Made by a program: the position numbers and the translations under genes. A DNA stretch of 64,000 bases from positions 1,488,001 to 1,552,000 of the forward strand of contig NZ_CP097349.1 in the NCBI RefSeq assembly GCF_023516215.1. Reading direction: 5' to 3'. Below, piece after piece: positions 17,827-27,607 of the stretch (positions are counted from its first letter, which is position 1; the number at the start of each line of letters is the position of its first letter). The notes under the pieces are model-generated. The model was not told the origin of the DNA. It saw nothing but the letters and a program-made list of their open reading frames with translations, and made no database searches. Origin of the DNA: Cytobacillus pseudoceanisediminis. Lineage in GTDB: Bacteria > Bacillota > Bacilli > Bacillales > Cytobacillaceae.

Positions 17827-18462
17827 ATGGCTCAAGTTTTGTATATTACAGCACACCCTCATGACGATAAGGTGTCATATAGTATGGCAGCAGGAAAGGC
17901 TTTTATTGATTCCTACAAGGAAGCCAATCCAAATGATGAAGTAGTTCATATTGATTTATACAAGGAAAATATCCCGCAAATTGATGTGGATGTATTCAGC
18001 GGATGGGGTAAACTTCAGTCCGGCAAAGGTTTTGAGGAACTATCAGAAGATGAAAAGGCGAAAGTCGGCCGCTTATCTGAATTAAGCGAACAATTCGTTG
18101 CAGCCGATAAATATGTTTTCGTTACACCGCTTTGGAACTTCTCGTTCCCTCCAGTAATGAAAGCGTATCTTGATTCTGTAGCAGTAGCCGGCAAAGCTTT
18201 TAAGTATACGGCAGAAGGTCCAATTGGATTATTGTCTGATAAAAAAGCGATTCACATCCAGGCTCGCGGAGGCATTTATTCCGAAGGACCTGCAGCAGAG
18301 ATGGAAATGGGTCACCGCTATTTGACAGTATTAATGCAATTCTTCGGTGTCCCTTCATTTGAAGGACTTTTTGTGGAAGGGCACAACGCAATGCCTGATA
18401 AAGCCGAAGAAATCAAAGCAGATGCTATTGCACGTGCAAAAGACAAAGCGAAAACATTCTAA
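17827..18462 (+). CDS. azoR: FMN-dependent NADH-azoreductase (AzoR/AcpD family)
   Basis: The 211-residue flavodoxin-fold enzyme reduces quinones and azo compounds with NADH and FMN. Family features: [20 protein letters not shown] at the N-terminus, [27 protein letters not shown] (positions ~98-125) and [13 protein letters not shown] around the FMN site. The length is standard. AAAGGTG precedes ATG 17827. Bacillus homologs respond to electrophile and quinone stress, but no regulator site was recognised here. Monocistronic, with its own terminator. Confidence 0.92.
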   Translation: MAQVLYITAHPHDDKVSYSMAAGKAFIDSYKEANPNDEVVHIDLYKENIPQIDVDVFSGWGKLQSGKGFEELSEDEKAKVGRLSELSEQFVAADKYVFVTPLWNFSFPPVMKAYLDSVAVAGKAFKYTAEGPIGLLSDKKAIHIQARGGIYSEGPAAEMEMGHRYLTVLMQFFGVPSFEGLFVEGHNAMPDKAEEIKADAIARAKDKAKTF

Positions 18463-18466
18463 ACTA

Positions 18467-18496
18467 AAAGCAGCGGATTCCGCTGCTTTTTTTTTC
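18467..18496 (+). terminator. Terminator after azoR
   Basis: Stem AAAAGCAGCGG / CCGCTGCTTTT with an ATT loop and a long T tail. Confidence 0.9.
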
Positions 18497-18580
18497 TAGG
18501 CATGTGTATGAAGAGCTCTTGTCCGTGATGAATAGTATAATAAAGGTAAATATTAGCTAGGGTGAAAGGGAGGGAGATGT

Positions 18581-19180
18581 GTGAAAATCTCAGAATTCAG
18601 CCCCAGTCATTTAAGTGAAAATGATATATCCAGGCTTCTGTACTATGGCATTGAGGATAATCTTCAAAAAGGGGATTTGATCTTTGTGCCAGGAAGCAGC
18701 AAGGCAGCAGAATATCGTCTTCCTGAAGCCATCAGACTTTATCAAAAAGGCAGGGCAAATAAATTACTTTTCTCCGGCGGTGTAAAGTGGTCTGGACATG
18801 AATTGACTGAAGCAGAAATGCTAATGAAAAAAGCAATAGGTTTCGGAATTCCTCCAAAAGACCTTTTCATTGAAAATATCTCTCTTCATACAAAAGAAAA
18901 TGTACTTGCCTCGATGCTGGTTATGGATCGGATGTGCGGGCTGGAGAATATCTCCAATATTATCATTGTGACTGCTCCTTTTCATATGAGAAGGCTGCAC
19001 ATGACATTGTTGACGTATATGCCGAAGTGGATTCACTATTCTCTTGTATGTTCTGATGATGGTGCAACAGGGAAGGAACAATGGATGCAGGATCCTTATG
19101 GGAGAAAAAGAGCATTTGATGAAGCCCGGAAAATAATTGACTACGTGAAAAAGGGCATTCTAATGGATTTGGAAATCTAA
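18581..19180 (+). CDS. YdcF family (DUF218) protein
   Basis: The 199-residue soluble protein is of the SanA/ElyC/YdcF type: DLIFVPGSSKAAEYRLPEAI near the N-terminus, KLLFSGGVKW, TKENVLAS and IIVTAPFHMRRL. Several relatives act in envelope metabolism, and E. coli YdcF binds S-adenosylmethionine. GTG start 18581 is supported by AGGGAG 5 bases upstream. It lacks the membrane anchor found in SanA and ElyC. Confidence 0.8.
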   Translation: MKISEFSPSHLSENDISRLLYYGIEDNLQKGDLIFVPGSSKAAEYRLPEAIRLYQKGRANKLLFSGGVKWSGHELTEAEMLMKKAIGFGIPPKDLFIENISLHTKENVLASMLVMDRMCGLENISNIIIVTAPFHMRRLHMTLLTYMPKWIHYSLVCSDDGATGKEQWMQDPYGRKRAFDEARKIIDYVKKGILMDLEI

Positions 19181-19199
19181 TCTCCCGGACTAACCCCCG

Positions 19200-19358
19200 C
19201 CAAAATCAAGTAGCAGTGATAATTTTTAAACGTCGATAACATACTAGCACCTTGCCCACCCCCTCGAGGAGGCCCCCAGGATGGGGGTCATGCTGATGTT
19301 GCCACAGGACGTGGCGTTCTTAGTCTGCGATCCTTTAGTGGGCAAGGCGCTTCCGCTT
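19200..19358. repeat. Interspersed hairpin-rich repeat (copy 1)
   Basis: A non-coding element bounded by CTTGCCCAC (from about 19252) and its complement GTGGGCAAG (about 19338-19346), with internal stems CCCCC-AGGAT-GGGGG and GCCACAGGACGTGGC, ending in GGCGCTTCCGCTTTTC. The GCCAC-GTGGC hairpin and the 'CTTCCGCTTTTC' end recur at 55.35-55.6 kb and 63.0 kb. This is the style of the dispersed intergenic repeats common in Bacillaceae. Confidence 0.65.
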
Positions 19359-19361
19359 TTC

Positions 19362-19790
19362 TTAAAAAGTATTGTAAATGTTCTCGCATTCTTCCGCTGT
19401 TGGCTCATAAAAGCAATGAAGCTTGAATCTTCCTACTAAAGGCTGATTATACCATGTAGCTGGACAATCCCCAGGTGGCCTGAAATACCATAGAGCAAAT
19501 TTGGCGGGCCAAATCCGTTCCCCTCTTACTGCCCTCCGTGCGAGTCTTCTTTCCACTTCTCTTGGCCTCTGATAAAAATAGCCTTTCTGGACAGCTTCAA
19601 AAGCATGCGGCTGATAAATCATTTCAGGTATAGTACGAATTCCAATGAAATCCGAACAATTGCCCCTGACTCTGTTAATTCCCACATTACCCACCATTAA
19701 CATGCCCTGCTGGCCTTCCCCTTCTGCTTCAGCCCGAAGGAGGCGGGCCAGCAAATCTATATCTTGTTCACGTGCCTTCACAACTGCCAT
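19362..19790 (-). CDS. cwlJ: Spore cortex-lytic/germination hydrolase CwlJ
   Basis: The 142-residue SleB/CwlJ-type hydrolase is very close to B. subtilis CwlJ over its whole length: RLLRAEAEGEGQQGMLMVGN with the catalytic Glu, FIGIRTIPEMIYQPHAFEAV, KFALWYFRPPGDCPATWYNQP, HCFYEPTAEECENIYNTF. CwlJ sits in the coat and degrades cortex peptidoglycan when Ca-dipicolinate is released at germination. I set the start at ATG 19790 to match the conserved MAVV start; a GTG three codons upstream also has a ribosome site. No gerQ lies next to it. Confidence 0.95.
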   Translation of the reverse strand: MAVVKAREQDIDLLARLLRAEAEGEGQQGMLMVGNVGINRVRGNCSDFIGIRTIPEMIYQPHAFEAVQKGYFYQRPREVERRLARRAVRGERIWPAKFALWYFRPPGDCPATWYNQPLVGRFKLHCFYEPTAEECENIYNTF

Positions 19791-19924
19791 CTGTATCACC
19801 CTCGTCTCCCTAATTTTATATAGGCTGATATATGGTATGCACTCAAGGGGGAAAGGTTAAATGCGGGATTTTGCCATAAGGCTGAGGAACATAATAATTT
19901 AGAGGGGAACAACTATAACAGACA

Positions 19925-19957
19925 CGAAAAAAAGCTCCTGCAGAAGCGGGAGCTTTT
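19925..19957 (-). terminator. Terminator of the CAP-domain gene
   Basis: Stem AAAGCTCC-TGC / GCGGGAGCTTT immediately after the stop, with a run of T on the minus strand. Confidence 0.85.
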
Positions 19958-21098
19958 ATTTTGCATAAAAGTTTTCTGTATAATAAGGCTGTGACTTTGA
20001 ATTAAAAGCAACGCCAACACCTAAAAATTCATAATCGGCACGCAGAATATTTTTGCGGTGGCCAAGTGAGTTCATTAATCCTTCATGAGCAAAGATACTG
20101 CTGAATTGACCGGAAGCAAGGTTTTCCCCGGCGACCATAAATGAAACTTCATCCGCCTGCATTCTGTCAAAAGGTGATAGGCCCTGCAGGTTGGTATGAT
20201 CAAAATAATTGTTCTGCGCCATGTCGCTGCTGTGCTTTCGCGCCGTTTCCTTAACAGTATCATCCCATTCCATAACGGGAACTCCGTGATTTACTCTCTC
20301 GGCATTTGTAATATCGAAAAGCTGATATTCAAATCCTTCCTTTAGAGAGCTGCTGGCATTGGCATAAAAGGAATCTTTTTGCTCTTCAAGTGCTTTACTG
20401 ATTATTTGTATTGAAGTTACCGTATTGTCACGATGCTTATCATAGAATATGGTTACATAATTCCCATCCAATTCGTATAGATCATAATCCCGATTCTCTT
20501 CGAGCTGATAGATAACAAATCCCTTTCTCATTTTGTCCAGCGGTTCTCCAAGCTGCTCCCTAACTGAAGACTTTGGCGTTCCATAGGCAATCTCTTTTGA
20601 TGAAGAAATCAAATCCTGATTTGTATAGATGCCGGCAGCTTTCTCTTGCTTGTCATAAGCGACCATTACAAAATTTTGATATTGATCATGATAAGCATGC
20701 CAGTCTGTTCCAAATTCATTTGCAGAGGAACGTTTCGAGGAGCCAAGCTTGCTCTCGATTTCAGACTTGTCATCGCCTATTTCTATATTATGAATAGAAA
20801 AGGTTTGCTCTTCTGGGGCTTCTAAAACCGGCTTTTCGGCTTTATCCTCTGGTGTATGATTTTTATCGCCGGTATATTGCCTGATTGTAAGAAGGAATTC
20901 ATCTGCCCAGTTTTGTGCCTCTTCCATCACACCGTTTATTATAGCCAGCACTTCTTCACTGTCTTTAAAAAGCTGAATATCAGATTTTATGTTATCAATT
21001 ACAGTTCCTGAACTAGATTCATCTGCCAATTTCCCTTCAGGCTGTGAAAAGGCGAAACCGATAAATAACAGGATAAAAATAAATAAAAACTTCCTCAA
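19956..21098 (-). CDS. YlbC-like CAP-domain protein
   Basis: A signal peptide (FLFIFILLFIGFAFS) is followed by a CAP-associated domain (HNIEIGDDKSEIESKLG, GTPKSSVREQLGEP) in the middle and a C-terminal SCP/CAP domain (NAERVNHGVPVMEWD, ARKHSSDMAQNNYFDHTN, AGENLASG, LMNSLGHRKNIL). This is the architecture of B. subtilis YlbC. A TTG start at 21098 is preferred because GGGAGGAG lies 5 bases upstream; the ATG at 21146 lacks a site. About 380 residues, exported or membrane-anchored. CAP proteins in spore-formers have varied, mostly unknown roles. Confidence 0.82.
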   Translation of the reverse strand: MRKFLFIFILLFIGFAFSQPEGKLADESSSGTVIDNIKSDIQLFKDSEEVLAIINGVMEEAQNWADEFLLTIRQYTGDKNHTPEDKAEKPVLEAPEEQTFSIHNIEIGDDKSEIESKLGSSKRSSANEFGTDWHAYHDQYQNFVMVAYDKQEKAAGIYTNQDLISSSKEIAYGTPKSSVREQLGEPLDKMRKGFVIYQLEENRDYDLYELDGNYVTIFYDKHRDNTVTSIQIISKALEEQKDSFYANASSSLKEGFEYQLFDITNAERVNHGVPVMEWDDTVKETARKHSSDMAQNNYFDHTNLQGLSPFDRMQADEVSFMVAGENLASGQFSSIFAHEGLMNSLGHRKNILRADYEFLGVGVAFNSKSQPYYTENFYAK

Positions 21099-21330
21099 TA
21101 AATCTCCTCCCATATACCTTTCAACCCCTATCAAAGGTATGCCCATTCATTATAAGATTTAAAAATGCGGAATTGCAAAATATTGATGCCTTCCTTATTT
21201 TTCTACCCTGTTTACCATATTCTCTAACTCTTTTGGCTGCGTGATTAGATATTTTCCGTTTTTAAAAGGATAGTTTGGGTAACATAATTATAAAAATGAA
21301 CAGATGCATAGCTGCTGCAAAGGGGGAAGC

Positions 21331-22158
21331 ATGTTGAAATTAACACCGGAACAAAGAATTGAACTCCATGGTTTTAATAATTTGACGAAATCACTAAGCT
21401 TTAATATGTATGATGTCTGTTATACAAAGACGAGGGAAGAGCGTGAAGCCTATATAGATTATATTGATGAGCAATACAGTGCGGAGCGGCTTACAAAAAT
21501 ATTAAAAAATGTTTCCGACATCATTGGTGCCCATGTCTTAAATGTGGCACAGCAGGATTATGTCCCACAAGGTGCAAGTGTGACCGTCCTGGTATCTGAA
21601 GGACCGGTAGTGGAAGTCCCGGATGAATCCTATGATGAATCTCCTGGCCCGCTGCCTGATAATGTAGTCATGCAGCTGGATAAAAGCCATATTACCGTCC
21701 ATACCTATCCTGAATATCATCCGGACGAAGGAATCAGCACATTCAGGGCCGATATTGATGTATCCACATGCGGTGAAATCTCCCCGCTAAAAGCCCTTAA
21801 TTACCTCATCCATTCCTTTGATACGGACATCATGACAATCGACTACAGAGTCAGGGGATTTACACGGGACACGGACGGAAGAAAACTTTATATCGACCAT
21901 GACATCAGTTCAATCCAAAATTATATTCCTGAAGAAGTAAAAGAAGATTTTGATATGATCGATGTGAATATTTATCAGGCACATACCTTTCACACAAAGT
22001 GTAAAATAAGGGATTTTGACTTAGATAATTATTTATTCGGATACACGAAGGAAAAGCTTGATCCTAAGGAAGCTGAAGAGATCACTGAGCGGCTTACAAC
22101 GGAGATGGACGAAATTTTTTACGGGAAAAATATTAACCCCGGATCTTTATCAGAGTGA
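21331..22158 (+). CDS. speD: S-adenosylmethionine decarboxylase, E. coli-type SpeD proenzyme
   Basis: The 275-residue pyruvoyl-dependent enzyme produces decarboxylated SAM, the aminopropyl donor for spermidine. The self-processing site is visible in [13 protein letters not shown] near residues 112-124: cleavage before the Ser of KSH creates the pyruvoyl group. A conserved Cys follows in [17 protein letters not shown]. This is the long form, unlike the ~126-residue SpeH/SpeD1b of B. subtilis. AAAGGGGGA sits before ATG 21331. It is monogenic; the spermidine importer potABCD lies 29 kb away in the same window. Confidence 0.93.
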   Translation: MLKLTPEQRIELHGFNNLTKSLSFNMYDVCYTKTREEREAYIDYIDEQYSAERLTKILKNVSDIIGAHVLNVAQQDYVPQGASVTVLVSEGPVVEVPDESYDESPGPLPDNVVMQLDKSHITVHTYPEYHPDEGISTFRADIDVSTCGEISPLKALNYLIHSFDTDIMTIDYRVRGFTRDTDGRKLYIDHDISSIQNYIPEEVKEDFDMIDVNIYQAHTFHTKCKIRDFDLDNYLFGYTKEKLDPKEAEEITERLTTEMDEIFYGKNINPGSLSE

Positions 22159-22227
22159 TCCTGAAGGCTCTCAGTTAATCGGCCTCTATTAAACCAAAAC
22201 CAAATAGTACCAGATGGCGGGGAACAT

Positions 22228-22269
22228 TAAAAGAACCAGGAGAAGTTTATATTCTCCTGGTTCTTTTAA
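22228..22269. terminator. Bidirectional terminator between speD and the MerR-like gene
   Basis: A perfect inverted repeat TTAAAAGAACCAGGAGAA / TTCTCCTGGTTCTTTTAA, with T-runs in both directions, serves the two convergent genes. Confidence 0.85.
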
Positions 22270-22316
22270 TAAATGTACCTACATTAACGGCACAAACTTA
22301 AAAATAATTACATAAT

Positions 22317-23251
22317 CTATTTCCAGAACTCCCACCATTTTTTCTCGGGTTCCTGTGCTGCAGCCGCGCTTCGGAAGGAGACGATCATATCCTGAAAAAT
22401 CTCTTCCCGCTGCTTTACTTCATGCCAGTATTGTTCCCGTTCTTTATTAATGGTATCGATATAAATTTCTCTGTCTGTGTTTAACGTTTCTATCAGCGAG
22501 CTGATTTCGGTGCTGGTCACCTCAGCTGAAGATGAAATGTAATGAATCATGGTTTTGAACTCTTCAGAAGACGCTTCCGAGGATTCTGCCAGCTTGTTTG
22601 TCAAATGGTGAATTTGATCAGAAGTACGCTTCGTACTTTTCGCCACCCTTTTGAAAGGGTTCCGAACGCTTCGGAAGTATTCTCAGAAGACTGCTCAATC
22701 CTTGCGCCAAGTGATTCAATTTCCGCTTTGGTTTTTTCTCCTGATTTATAGATCGAATCCGACAGGCTTTTAACAGTATGCAATGATCCTTTGCTAATTT
22801 CTTTCTTCACTTCGTCTAAAACTTCCTTTCGAACACCGCTGCGAATTTCATTTCTGACATCTGCAATTAAACTGTCCCTGAAACCATCCATCAATGCCAT
22901 GAACTGTTCGGCGTCCATGACAGCCTGTTGCTCTGTATGTAATGATCTTTCCTGATTGACTGCCGCCAAGGATGTTTCATTTGCTTCAATACCAGTTTCA
23001 GAAGCAAAGTCCATATGTTTTTGCATTAATTCGCGGATCATATCCTTGCTTAAATTTTTATCGCGCATCTGCTTTACCTTTTCAAGCAATGCGATTTCAT
23101 GGTCTGTATAAAAGCGGGCTCCCTGTTTTGAACGGGGAATAAGCAGAAGTCCGCTTAAATCCTTTTCCCATTGCCTTAATGTTCCAGGAGGCACATTCAG
23201 CATTTTCGAAACCTCTTTGATTGTATAAGCTTTCATATATTGCGTATCCAT
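22317..23251 (-). CDS. MerR-type DNA-binding protein with DUF3967-like tail (frameshifted)
   Basis: The N-terminus is a MerR HTH (YTIKEVSKMLNVPPGTLRQWE, ending before position 30 of the protein), followed by a long coiled-coil-prone region and the C-terminal signature KKWWEFWK. Start ATG 23251 is preferred (AAGGG upstream). The frame breaks at the T4 run 22649-22652 (plus strand); one extra base restores TLSKRVAKSTKRTSDQIHHL and a ~311-residue protein. DUF3967/MerR proteins are common on plasmids and in accessory regions of Bacillus; the target here may be its own upstream inverted repeat. The shift is probably a sequencing error. Confidence 0.75.
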
Positions 23252-23437
23252 ATTACTCAGCCCTTTCATAAAAAATAGATTCTGAAACATTCGGATGCCA
23301 GTTCCGAAACAACTTCTAACTAACTATTCAGCATGATATCCCGTGTTTTCCTGCCGCTTGACAAAAGCTATCAAAAGAAGACGATATTCATCAGAAAAAA
23401 GCAAAAAGGAGCCATTCTGACAAAAAACATGAAGAAT

Positions 23438-23480
23438 TTGACAGCCAGCAAGTTATTTGTCATATACGGACGTGTATGTC
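23438..23480 (+). promoter_or_regulatory. Promoter with overlapping inverted repeat
   Basis: TTGACA (23438-23443), 17 bases, then CATATA (23461-23466) reads as a sigma-A-like promoter toward the C39-like gene. The imperfect dyad GTCATATACG-GA-CGTGTATGTC (23459-23480, 8 of 10 pairs) covers the -10. It lies between the MerR/DUF3967 gene and the peptidase gene, so it is a plausible operator for the former. Confidence 0.4.
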
Positions 23481-23548
23481 ACAATGAAAGCTGTGTTTAG
23501 CAAACTAGAATATTGAAAAACTGCAAGTGTTTAAAGGGAGTAGGTAAA

Positions 23549-24299
23549 GTGGCTAATAGAATTATTGCTTTGTCTGTTGCTACAGGGGTTGGTTTGACGC
23601 TGACCTTTGGAAGCATAAAGATGGGTAGCAGTGAACCTTCAAAAAAATGAAATACACTATAGTGCAATTCCGCATGCGGAGGCAAACCATGTACCGATTG
23701 TGAAGCAGGAAATTCAGAAAAAATCCGTTCTCCTGAATGTGCCATTGTACAATCAAATGGATAGTCCCCGTCTGTATAATGGATGTGAGATTACTAGTTT
23801 AGCAATGATTATAAATTATGAAGGCATTCAAGTATCTAAAAATAAATTAGCACAGGAAATTAACCGGGTGCCGCTTAGATATAGCGGAGGTGAATACGGG
23901 AATCCAAATGAAGGCTTTGTCGGCAACATGGAGGATGGACCAGGATTAGGCGTTTATCAGGGGCCAATTTTCGAACTGGCGAAAAAGTATTTTCCTGAAC
24001 GTGCTGAGAATCTGACTGGCAAGCCCTTTAAAGTGCTGCTCGAAAAAATTGCAGAAGGTTCGCCGGTCTGGATTATAACAACTGCAAGCCTATCACCCGC
24101 AGCATCCTTCGAAACCTGGAATACACCGGGCGGACCAGTTGATGTGACATTCCAGATGCATAGTGTTGCAATTACCGGATATGACGAGGAATATATCTAT
24201 ATTAACGACCCGTATGGCACAAAAAATAAAAAGGTGCCCAAACAGCAGTTTATTGATGCCTGGGAGCTGATGGGTTCACAGGCCATTGTCATTAACTAG
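23549..24299 (+). CDS. Secreted C39-like papain-fold peptidase (frameshifted)
   Basis: GTG 23549 (AAGGGAG upstream) opens a signal peptide (RIIALSVATGVGLTLTFG). The frame stops at the A7 run 23641-23647; removing one A continues as EPSKNEIHYSAIPHAEAN. The mature part is a Peptidase_C39_2 domain: LLNVPLYNQMDSPRLYNGCEITSL with the catalytic Cys, then FQMHSVAITGYDEEYIYINDPYG with His and Asp. This resembles B. subtilis YvpB and other exported cysteine-peptidase-like proteins of unknown substrate. Total about 249 residues. Confidence 0.8.
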
Positions 24300-24307
24300 A
24301 ATAATAG

Positions 24308-24347
24308 CAAAAGAAGGGGCTGCCGCTTGCAGTCCCTTCTTTTTAGC
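24308..24347. terminator. Bidirectional terminator
   Basis: Stem AGAAGGGGCTGC / GCAGTCCCTTCT plus T-runs, between two convergent genes. Confidence 0.8.
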
Positions 24348-25404
24348 TTGAGGATGCTAATTTCTTAAACTTTACAAAGATCCATTTTAAAAATGGAGGT
24401 ACTACAAAGAATATAAAAAACAGCCGAAATAGTTGATAGCCTGTTACTATGGCTAAGTCTGCGCCGGTTTCATGGGCGATTATGGCCATTTGGTCCATGC
24501 CTCCGGGTGCAAGACTCAAAAAGCTGGTGGCAGGGGAAAGGTGAAAAAAGTGCATAATCATAAAACTAAGCAGCACCGAACCCGTAATGAGAAGCAGGCC
24601 GCTTAAGGCAGCCAGTGAAATGGTTTTAAATTTATTTGCCAGCTTTTCAGGCTTCATCATCATGCCGATGTGAGCCCCGATTAATAGCTGTGATAAATCC
24701 AAAACAAGTGGCGGGAGTTCGGGTCCGTTTATACCGGAAATGACAAGGGCCGCTGTTCCCATAATCGGACCAAGAAGGTACGGGGTAGGGAGCTTCAGGC
24801 GTTTGCTTAGGATAATGCCGGTAAAAGAAACGAAGACAAAGAGTAAAATACCAGGGAATAAATCACCCCATAAAGGTTCTGCAGCTTCAAAACCGGGACC
24901 GACAGAGACATTCAGCCAAGGTCCGAATACTAGGATAGGGACGATGAAGATAATCATGGTCAGCCGTGCGACCTGCATAAAGGTAACAACCGTGATATCG
25001 ATTCCTTTGACTTCCTCTGCCAGAAGAATCATTTGGGACAGACCTCCGGGAATACTGCCGATCAAAACTGTGGGATAGTCGATGCCCATTAATTTCGCAA
25101 TAAGAAGTGCAGATATGGCGCTAAAGAGAACCATGCAAACGGTAATGAGCAAAATAAAAGGGAGCTTCTGCAGGATAAGCAGGACCGCTTCCTGTGTAAA
25201 AGAAAGGCCGATGCTGTATCCGACGATGATAATCCCGGCATCGCGAAATCCTGCTGGCCAATAAAACGGAATCCTGCTGAGCCGGCTCCCAATCATAACG
25301 GCAGTCAATGCACCAAGCAAAAAGGCGACCGGAATATGCAATAAAGAAAATAATACTGCACCAAATACAGCAGATAGTAAGGTGATCAATAAATTCTTAT
25401 TCAC
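24343..25404 (-). CDS. AbrB/AmoA family membrane protein (DUF duplication)
   Basis: The 353-residue protein has about ten membrane helices and the internal duplication typical of the 'AbrB family transcriptional regulator / putative ammonia monooxygenase' family (Pfam AmoA): SIPGGLSQMILLAEEVKGID in the first half and LAPGGMDQMAIIAHETGAD in the second. Despite the database names it is neither the AbrB DNA-binding protein nor an ammonia monooxygenase; a transport function is plausible. ATG 25404 has AGAAGG upstream. It is monocistronic. Confidence 0.83.
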   Translation of the reverse strand: MNKNLLITLLSAVFGAVLFSLLHIPVAFLLGALTAVMIGSRLSRIPFYWPAGFRDAGIIIVGYSIGLSFTQEAVLLILQKLPFILLITVCMVLFSAISALLIAKLMGIDYPTVLIGSIPGGLSQMILLAEEVKGIDITVVTFMQVARLTMIIFIVPILVFGPWLNVSVGPGFEAAEPLWGDLFPGILLFVFVSFTGIILSKRLKLPTPYLLGPIMGTAALVISGINGPELPPLVLDLSQLLIGAHIGMMMKPEKLANKFKTISLAALSGLLLITGSVLLSFMIMHFFHLSPATSFLSLAPGGMDQMAIIAHETGADLAIVTGYQLFRLFFIFFVVPPFLKWIFVKFKKLASSS

Positions 25405-25545
25405 AAAACAACCTTCTTTTTATTTAGTATACCTAAAGATATTTATACCATATAAAAACAATGAATGAATTACAAGTTTTATATAATCAAATGTTTTCAT
25501 ACAATTTATTAAAGAGAAGATCATTTTAGAGAAGGGGGACTAACC

Positions 25546-25836
25546 ATGCCGGAAAAATTAAGCCATTTTGTTTTCATCTTATCGTTTATATGTCTCGGGT
25601 TATTTTTGATGCTGGGTTTTTCGCCTCTGTATGATATTTATCTGAATAAAATAGGCCATCGTCCATTTACGCTCCTCCTGCTCCTGACAGTCCTTGTCTT
25701 CTTCGTGAGTGTTTTTGTCTTAAAGAAAGTCCAAAACTGGCAGGCGGGCTTTCATGTATTATTTTCCATTATCCTCACCCTGTTTCTTTCATCCGTATTA
25801 GCCATCATCGTATTCTTTGGAGGCCTATTTAGGTAA
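25546..25836 (+). CDS. Small three-helix membrane protein
   Basis: 96 residues with three hydrophobic segments (FILSFICLGLFLMLGF; FTLLLLLTVLVFFVSVFVL; ILTLFLSSVLAIIVFFGG). GAAGGGGG lies 9 bases before ATG 25546, so it is a real gene. No family is recognised. Confidence 0.7.
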   Translation: MPEKLSHFVFILSFICLGLFLMLGFSPLYDIYLNKIGHRPFTLLLLLTVLVFFVSVFVLKKVQNWQAGFHVLFSIILTLFLSSVLAIIVFFGGLFR

Positions 25837-25878
25837 ATGTAAAGAGCCTGCACCATCAGAGGTACAAGCTCAGCAAAT

Positions 25879-26957
25879 TTATTGGATTGGCATCCAGTTT
25901 ACTTTCCATATTCCTTCCCTGTTTTTGCTTAGGCCGAAGCCAAACCCATCCTCTTCAGATATGGAAATATAAGCTGAAGAGTCATCGATAATGACTTCTT
26001 CTAAACGGGCGTTCTTCACTCGATGCAATAATGTCTGTTTTTCTGGGATAGATGAAGACTCGTTTATAGCATCAAGGTAATGATTCAGGGAAGGAAACGG
26101 TTTTCCGATATCCTGATCATGGTTAAACAATGCATATTGAGTATAATAATCCTCAATTTCCTCTGCAAACAGATAGAGCTGGAATACTTCTGCCGGGCTT
26201 AAACCTCTTAAGATTTCATCCGTTCCTCTTAAAGAAAATTCTTTAAACACATGGTTTAATGGCTCCCGAAGGACCAGTTCCATATTATTATTTAGGGCCA
26301 GCTGAAATGGAACAGCTTCCACTTGAGGATCTTTTGGAGTTGCCACCTCTAAGACTTCAGCCTGATGAACAGAGCCTTCCCCAGCGCGATATCCACCTAT
26401 AATTAAAGAAGCATTCTCTTCTGTAATTGGTTCGGTTACACCGAACACCTTTTTTAGCTTCTCCTGATCCGTCTCATTAAAAGTTATTTTTATGTTCTTG
26501 CCATCCATGAGCGGCAGTACTTTTAAGGAATCATGATCAGGCAGAAAGTATACAATTTCTTCCTGGAAATCCAGAGTGCCTGTGACCTCTGCCTTCCCAG
26601 TAAAAGCTGCAGAAAGGTGCCCGTATGAGTCCTTCTCGAAATTATTCAATTTCCAGTTGTTTAGCATAGCGCCATCTGCAAGGCCGGGATAAAAACCTTT
26701 ATCTGCAATGGCGGTCTCCTGTCCATTTTGCTTGTTCAATACATCTGTCTGAATCCCGGCAATCCCGCCTATCAGTATGACAAACCCGGCAGCGGCAGCT
26801 GCAGAAAGAAGTTTTGGAACATAGTCTTTTTTCTGGTTCTAACAGCAAAAGTGCCGATCCGGTTTCTAACTCTCTGTTTTTCCTCTTCTGTGAAAACAGA
26901 TTCTTTCGTCCATGCAGCCTTCAATACTTTCTTCACTTCCTGATTCAGTTCAGCCAT
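25879..26957 (-). CDS. Membrane anti-sigma factor of the ECF pair (frameshifted)
   Basis: ATG 26957 (AGAGGTG upstream) overlaps the stop of the sigma gene, giving translational coupling. The N-terminal cytoplasmic part (LNQEVKKVLKAAWTKESVF) meets the T4 run 26812-26815 (plus strand), where one extra base joins it to a single membrane helix (LLSAAAAAGFVILIGGIAGI) and a ~290-residue extracytoplasmic domain. The topology of a short inside part, one helix and a large outside sensor domain is that of DUF4179-type anti-sigma factors that hold an ECF sigma at the membrane. The outside domain carries no motif I can name. Confidence 0.72.
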
Positions 26958-27515
26958 GCTGTTCACCTCTTTCTGAAGCAGATAGTATCTTCTTCACTTT
27001 TTCCTGTCCTCTGTACAGCCTTGTTTTAACAGTAGAAATAGGGATATTAAGGGTCTCACTTATTTCTGCCAGACTGAGATCCTGGTAATAATGGAGAAGG
27101 AAGACTTCCCGGTATTTTACTGTGAGGGATTCAATCGTTTTCAGCAATTCTTGATGTTCATCCCGTTCAAGAAATGATGCTTCCGGATCTTTTTCTCTAG
27201 CCTTTTTCAGGAAAAAACCTTTTCATTCATGACCATATTGCGGTAATGCCAGCTTTTAAGATAGTCTTTGCTTTTATTAATAGCAATTGTGAAAATCCAT
27301 GTTTTAAAAGAAGATCTTTGCTGGAAACTTTCCAGCTTTTCATAAACAGTAATAAAGGTATCCTGTGTTAAATCACTGGCCGCATTCCAATCATTCACAT
27401 AGCTGTATATCAATCTTTTCAAAACGGTACCATACTCATCCATGATCATTTCAAGAACGAGAGCACGGTCTACTTGATCAGCAATTGACCGCTTTACATA
27501 CTCATCAGAGCTCAC
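26950..27515 (-). CDS. ECF RNA polymerase sigma factor (frameshifted)
   Basis: GTG 27515 is the start, 9 bases after AAGGAGG. Region 2 is clear: YSYVNDWNAASDLTQDTFI and FKTWIFTIAINKSKDYL. The frame breaks at the A6 run 27212-27217 (plus strand). One extra base restores FFLKKAREKDPEASFL, then region 4 follows with the helix-turn-helix LSLAEISETLNIPISTVKTRLYRGQ. The corrected protein is ~188 residues. It is co-transcribed with the anti-sigma gene and preceded by an ECF-type promoter, so it probably activates itself. Confidence 0.85.
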
Positions 27516-27576
27516 ATGACTGCCTCCTTGCTAAAATGCCAGCTGCCTATTCCGGCTGCCTTTTGTTTGACTGACA

Positions 27577-27607
27577 GTTAGACGACAGATGCAAGAAAAT
27601 CGCTTCA
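27577..27607 (-). promoter_or_regulatory. ECF-type promoter (probable autoregulation)
   Basis: On the minus strand: TGAAGC (-35), 17 bases, CGTCTAA (-10), close to the Bacillus ECF consensus TGAAAC-N16-CGTC. It lies about 60 bases before the sigma factor start. The rest of the gap 27610-27893 is AT-rich and holds nothing recognisable apart from the ribosome site of the next gene. Confidence 0.55.
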
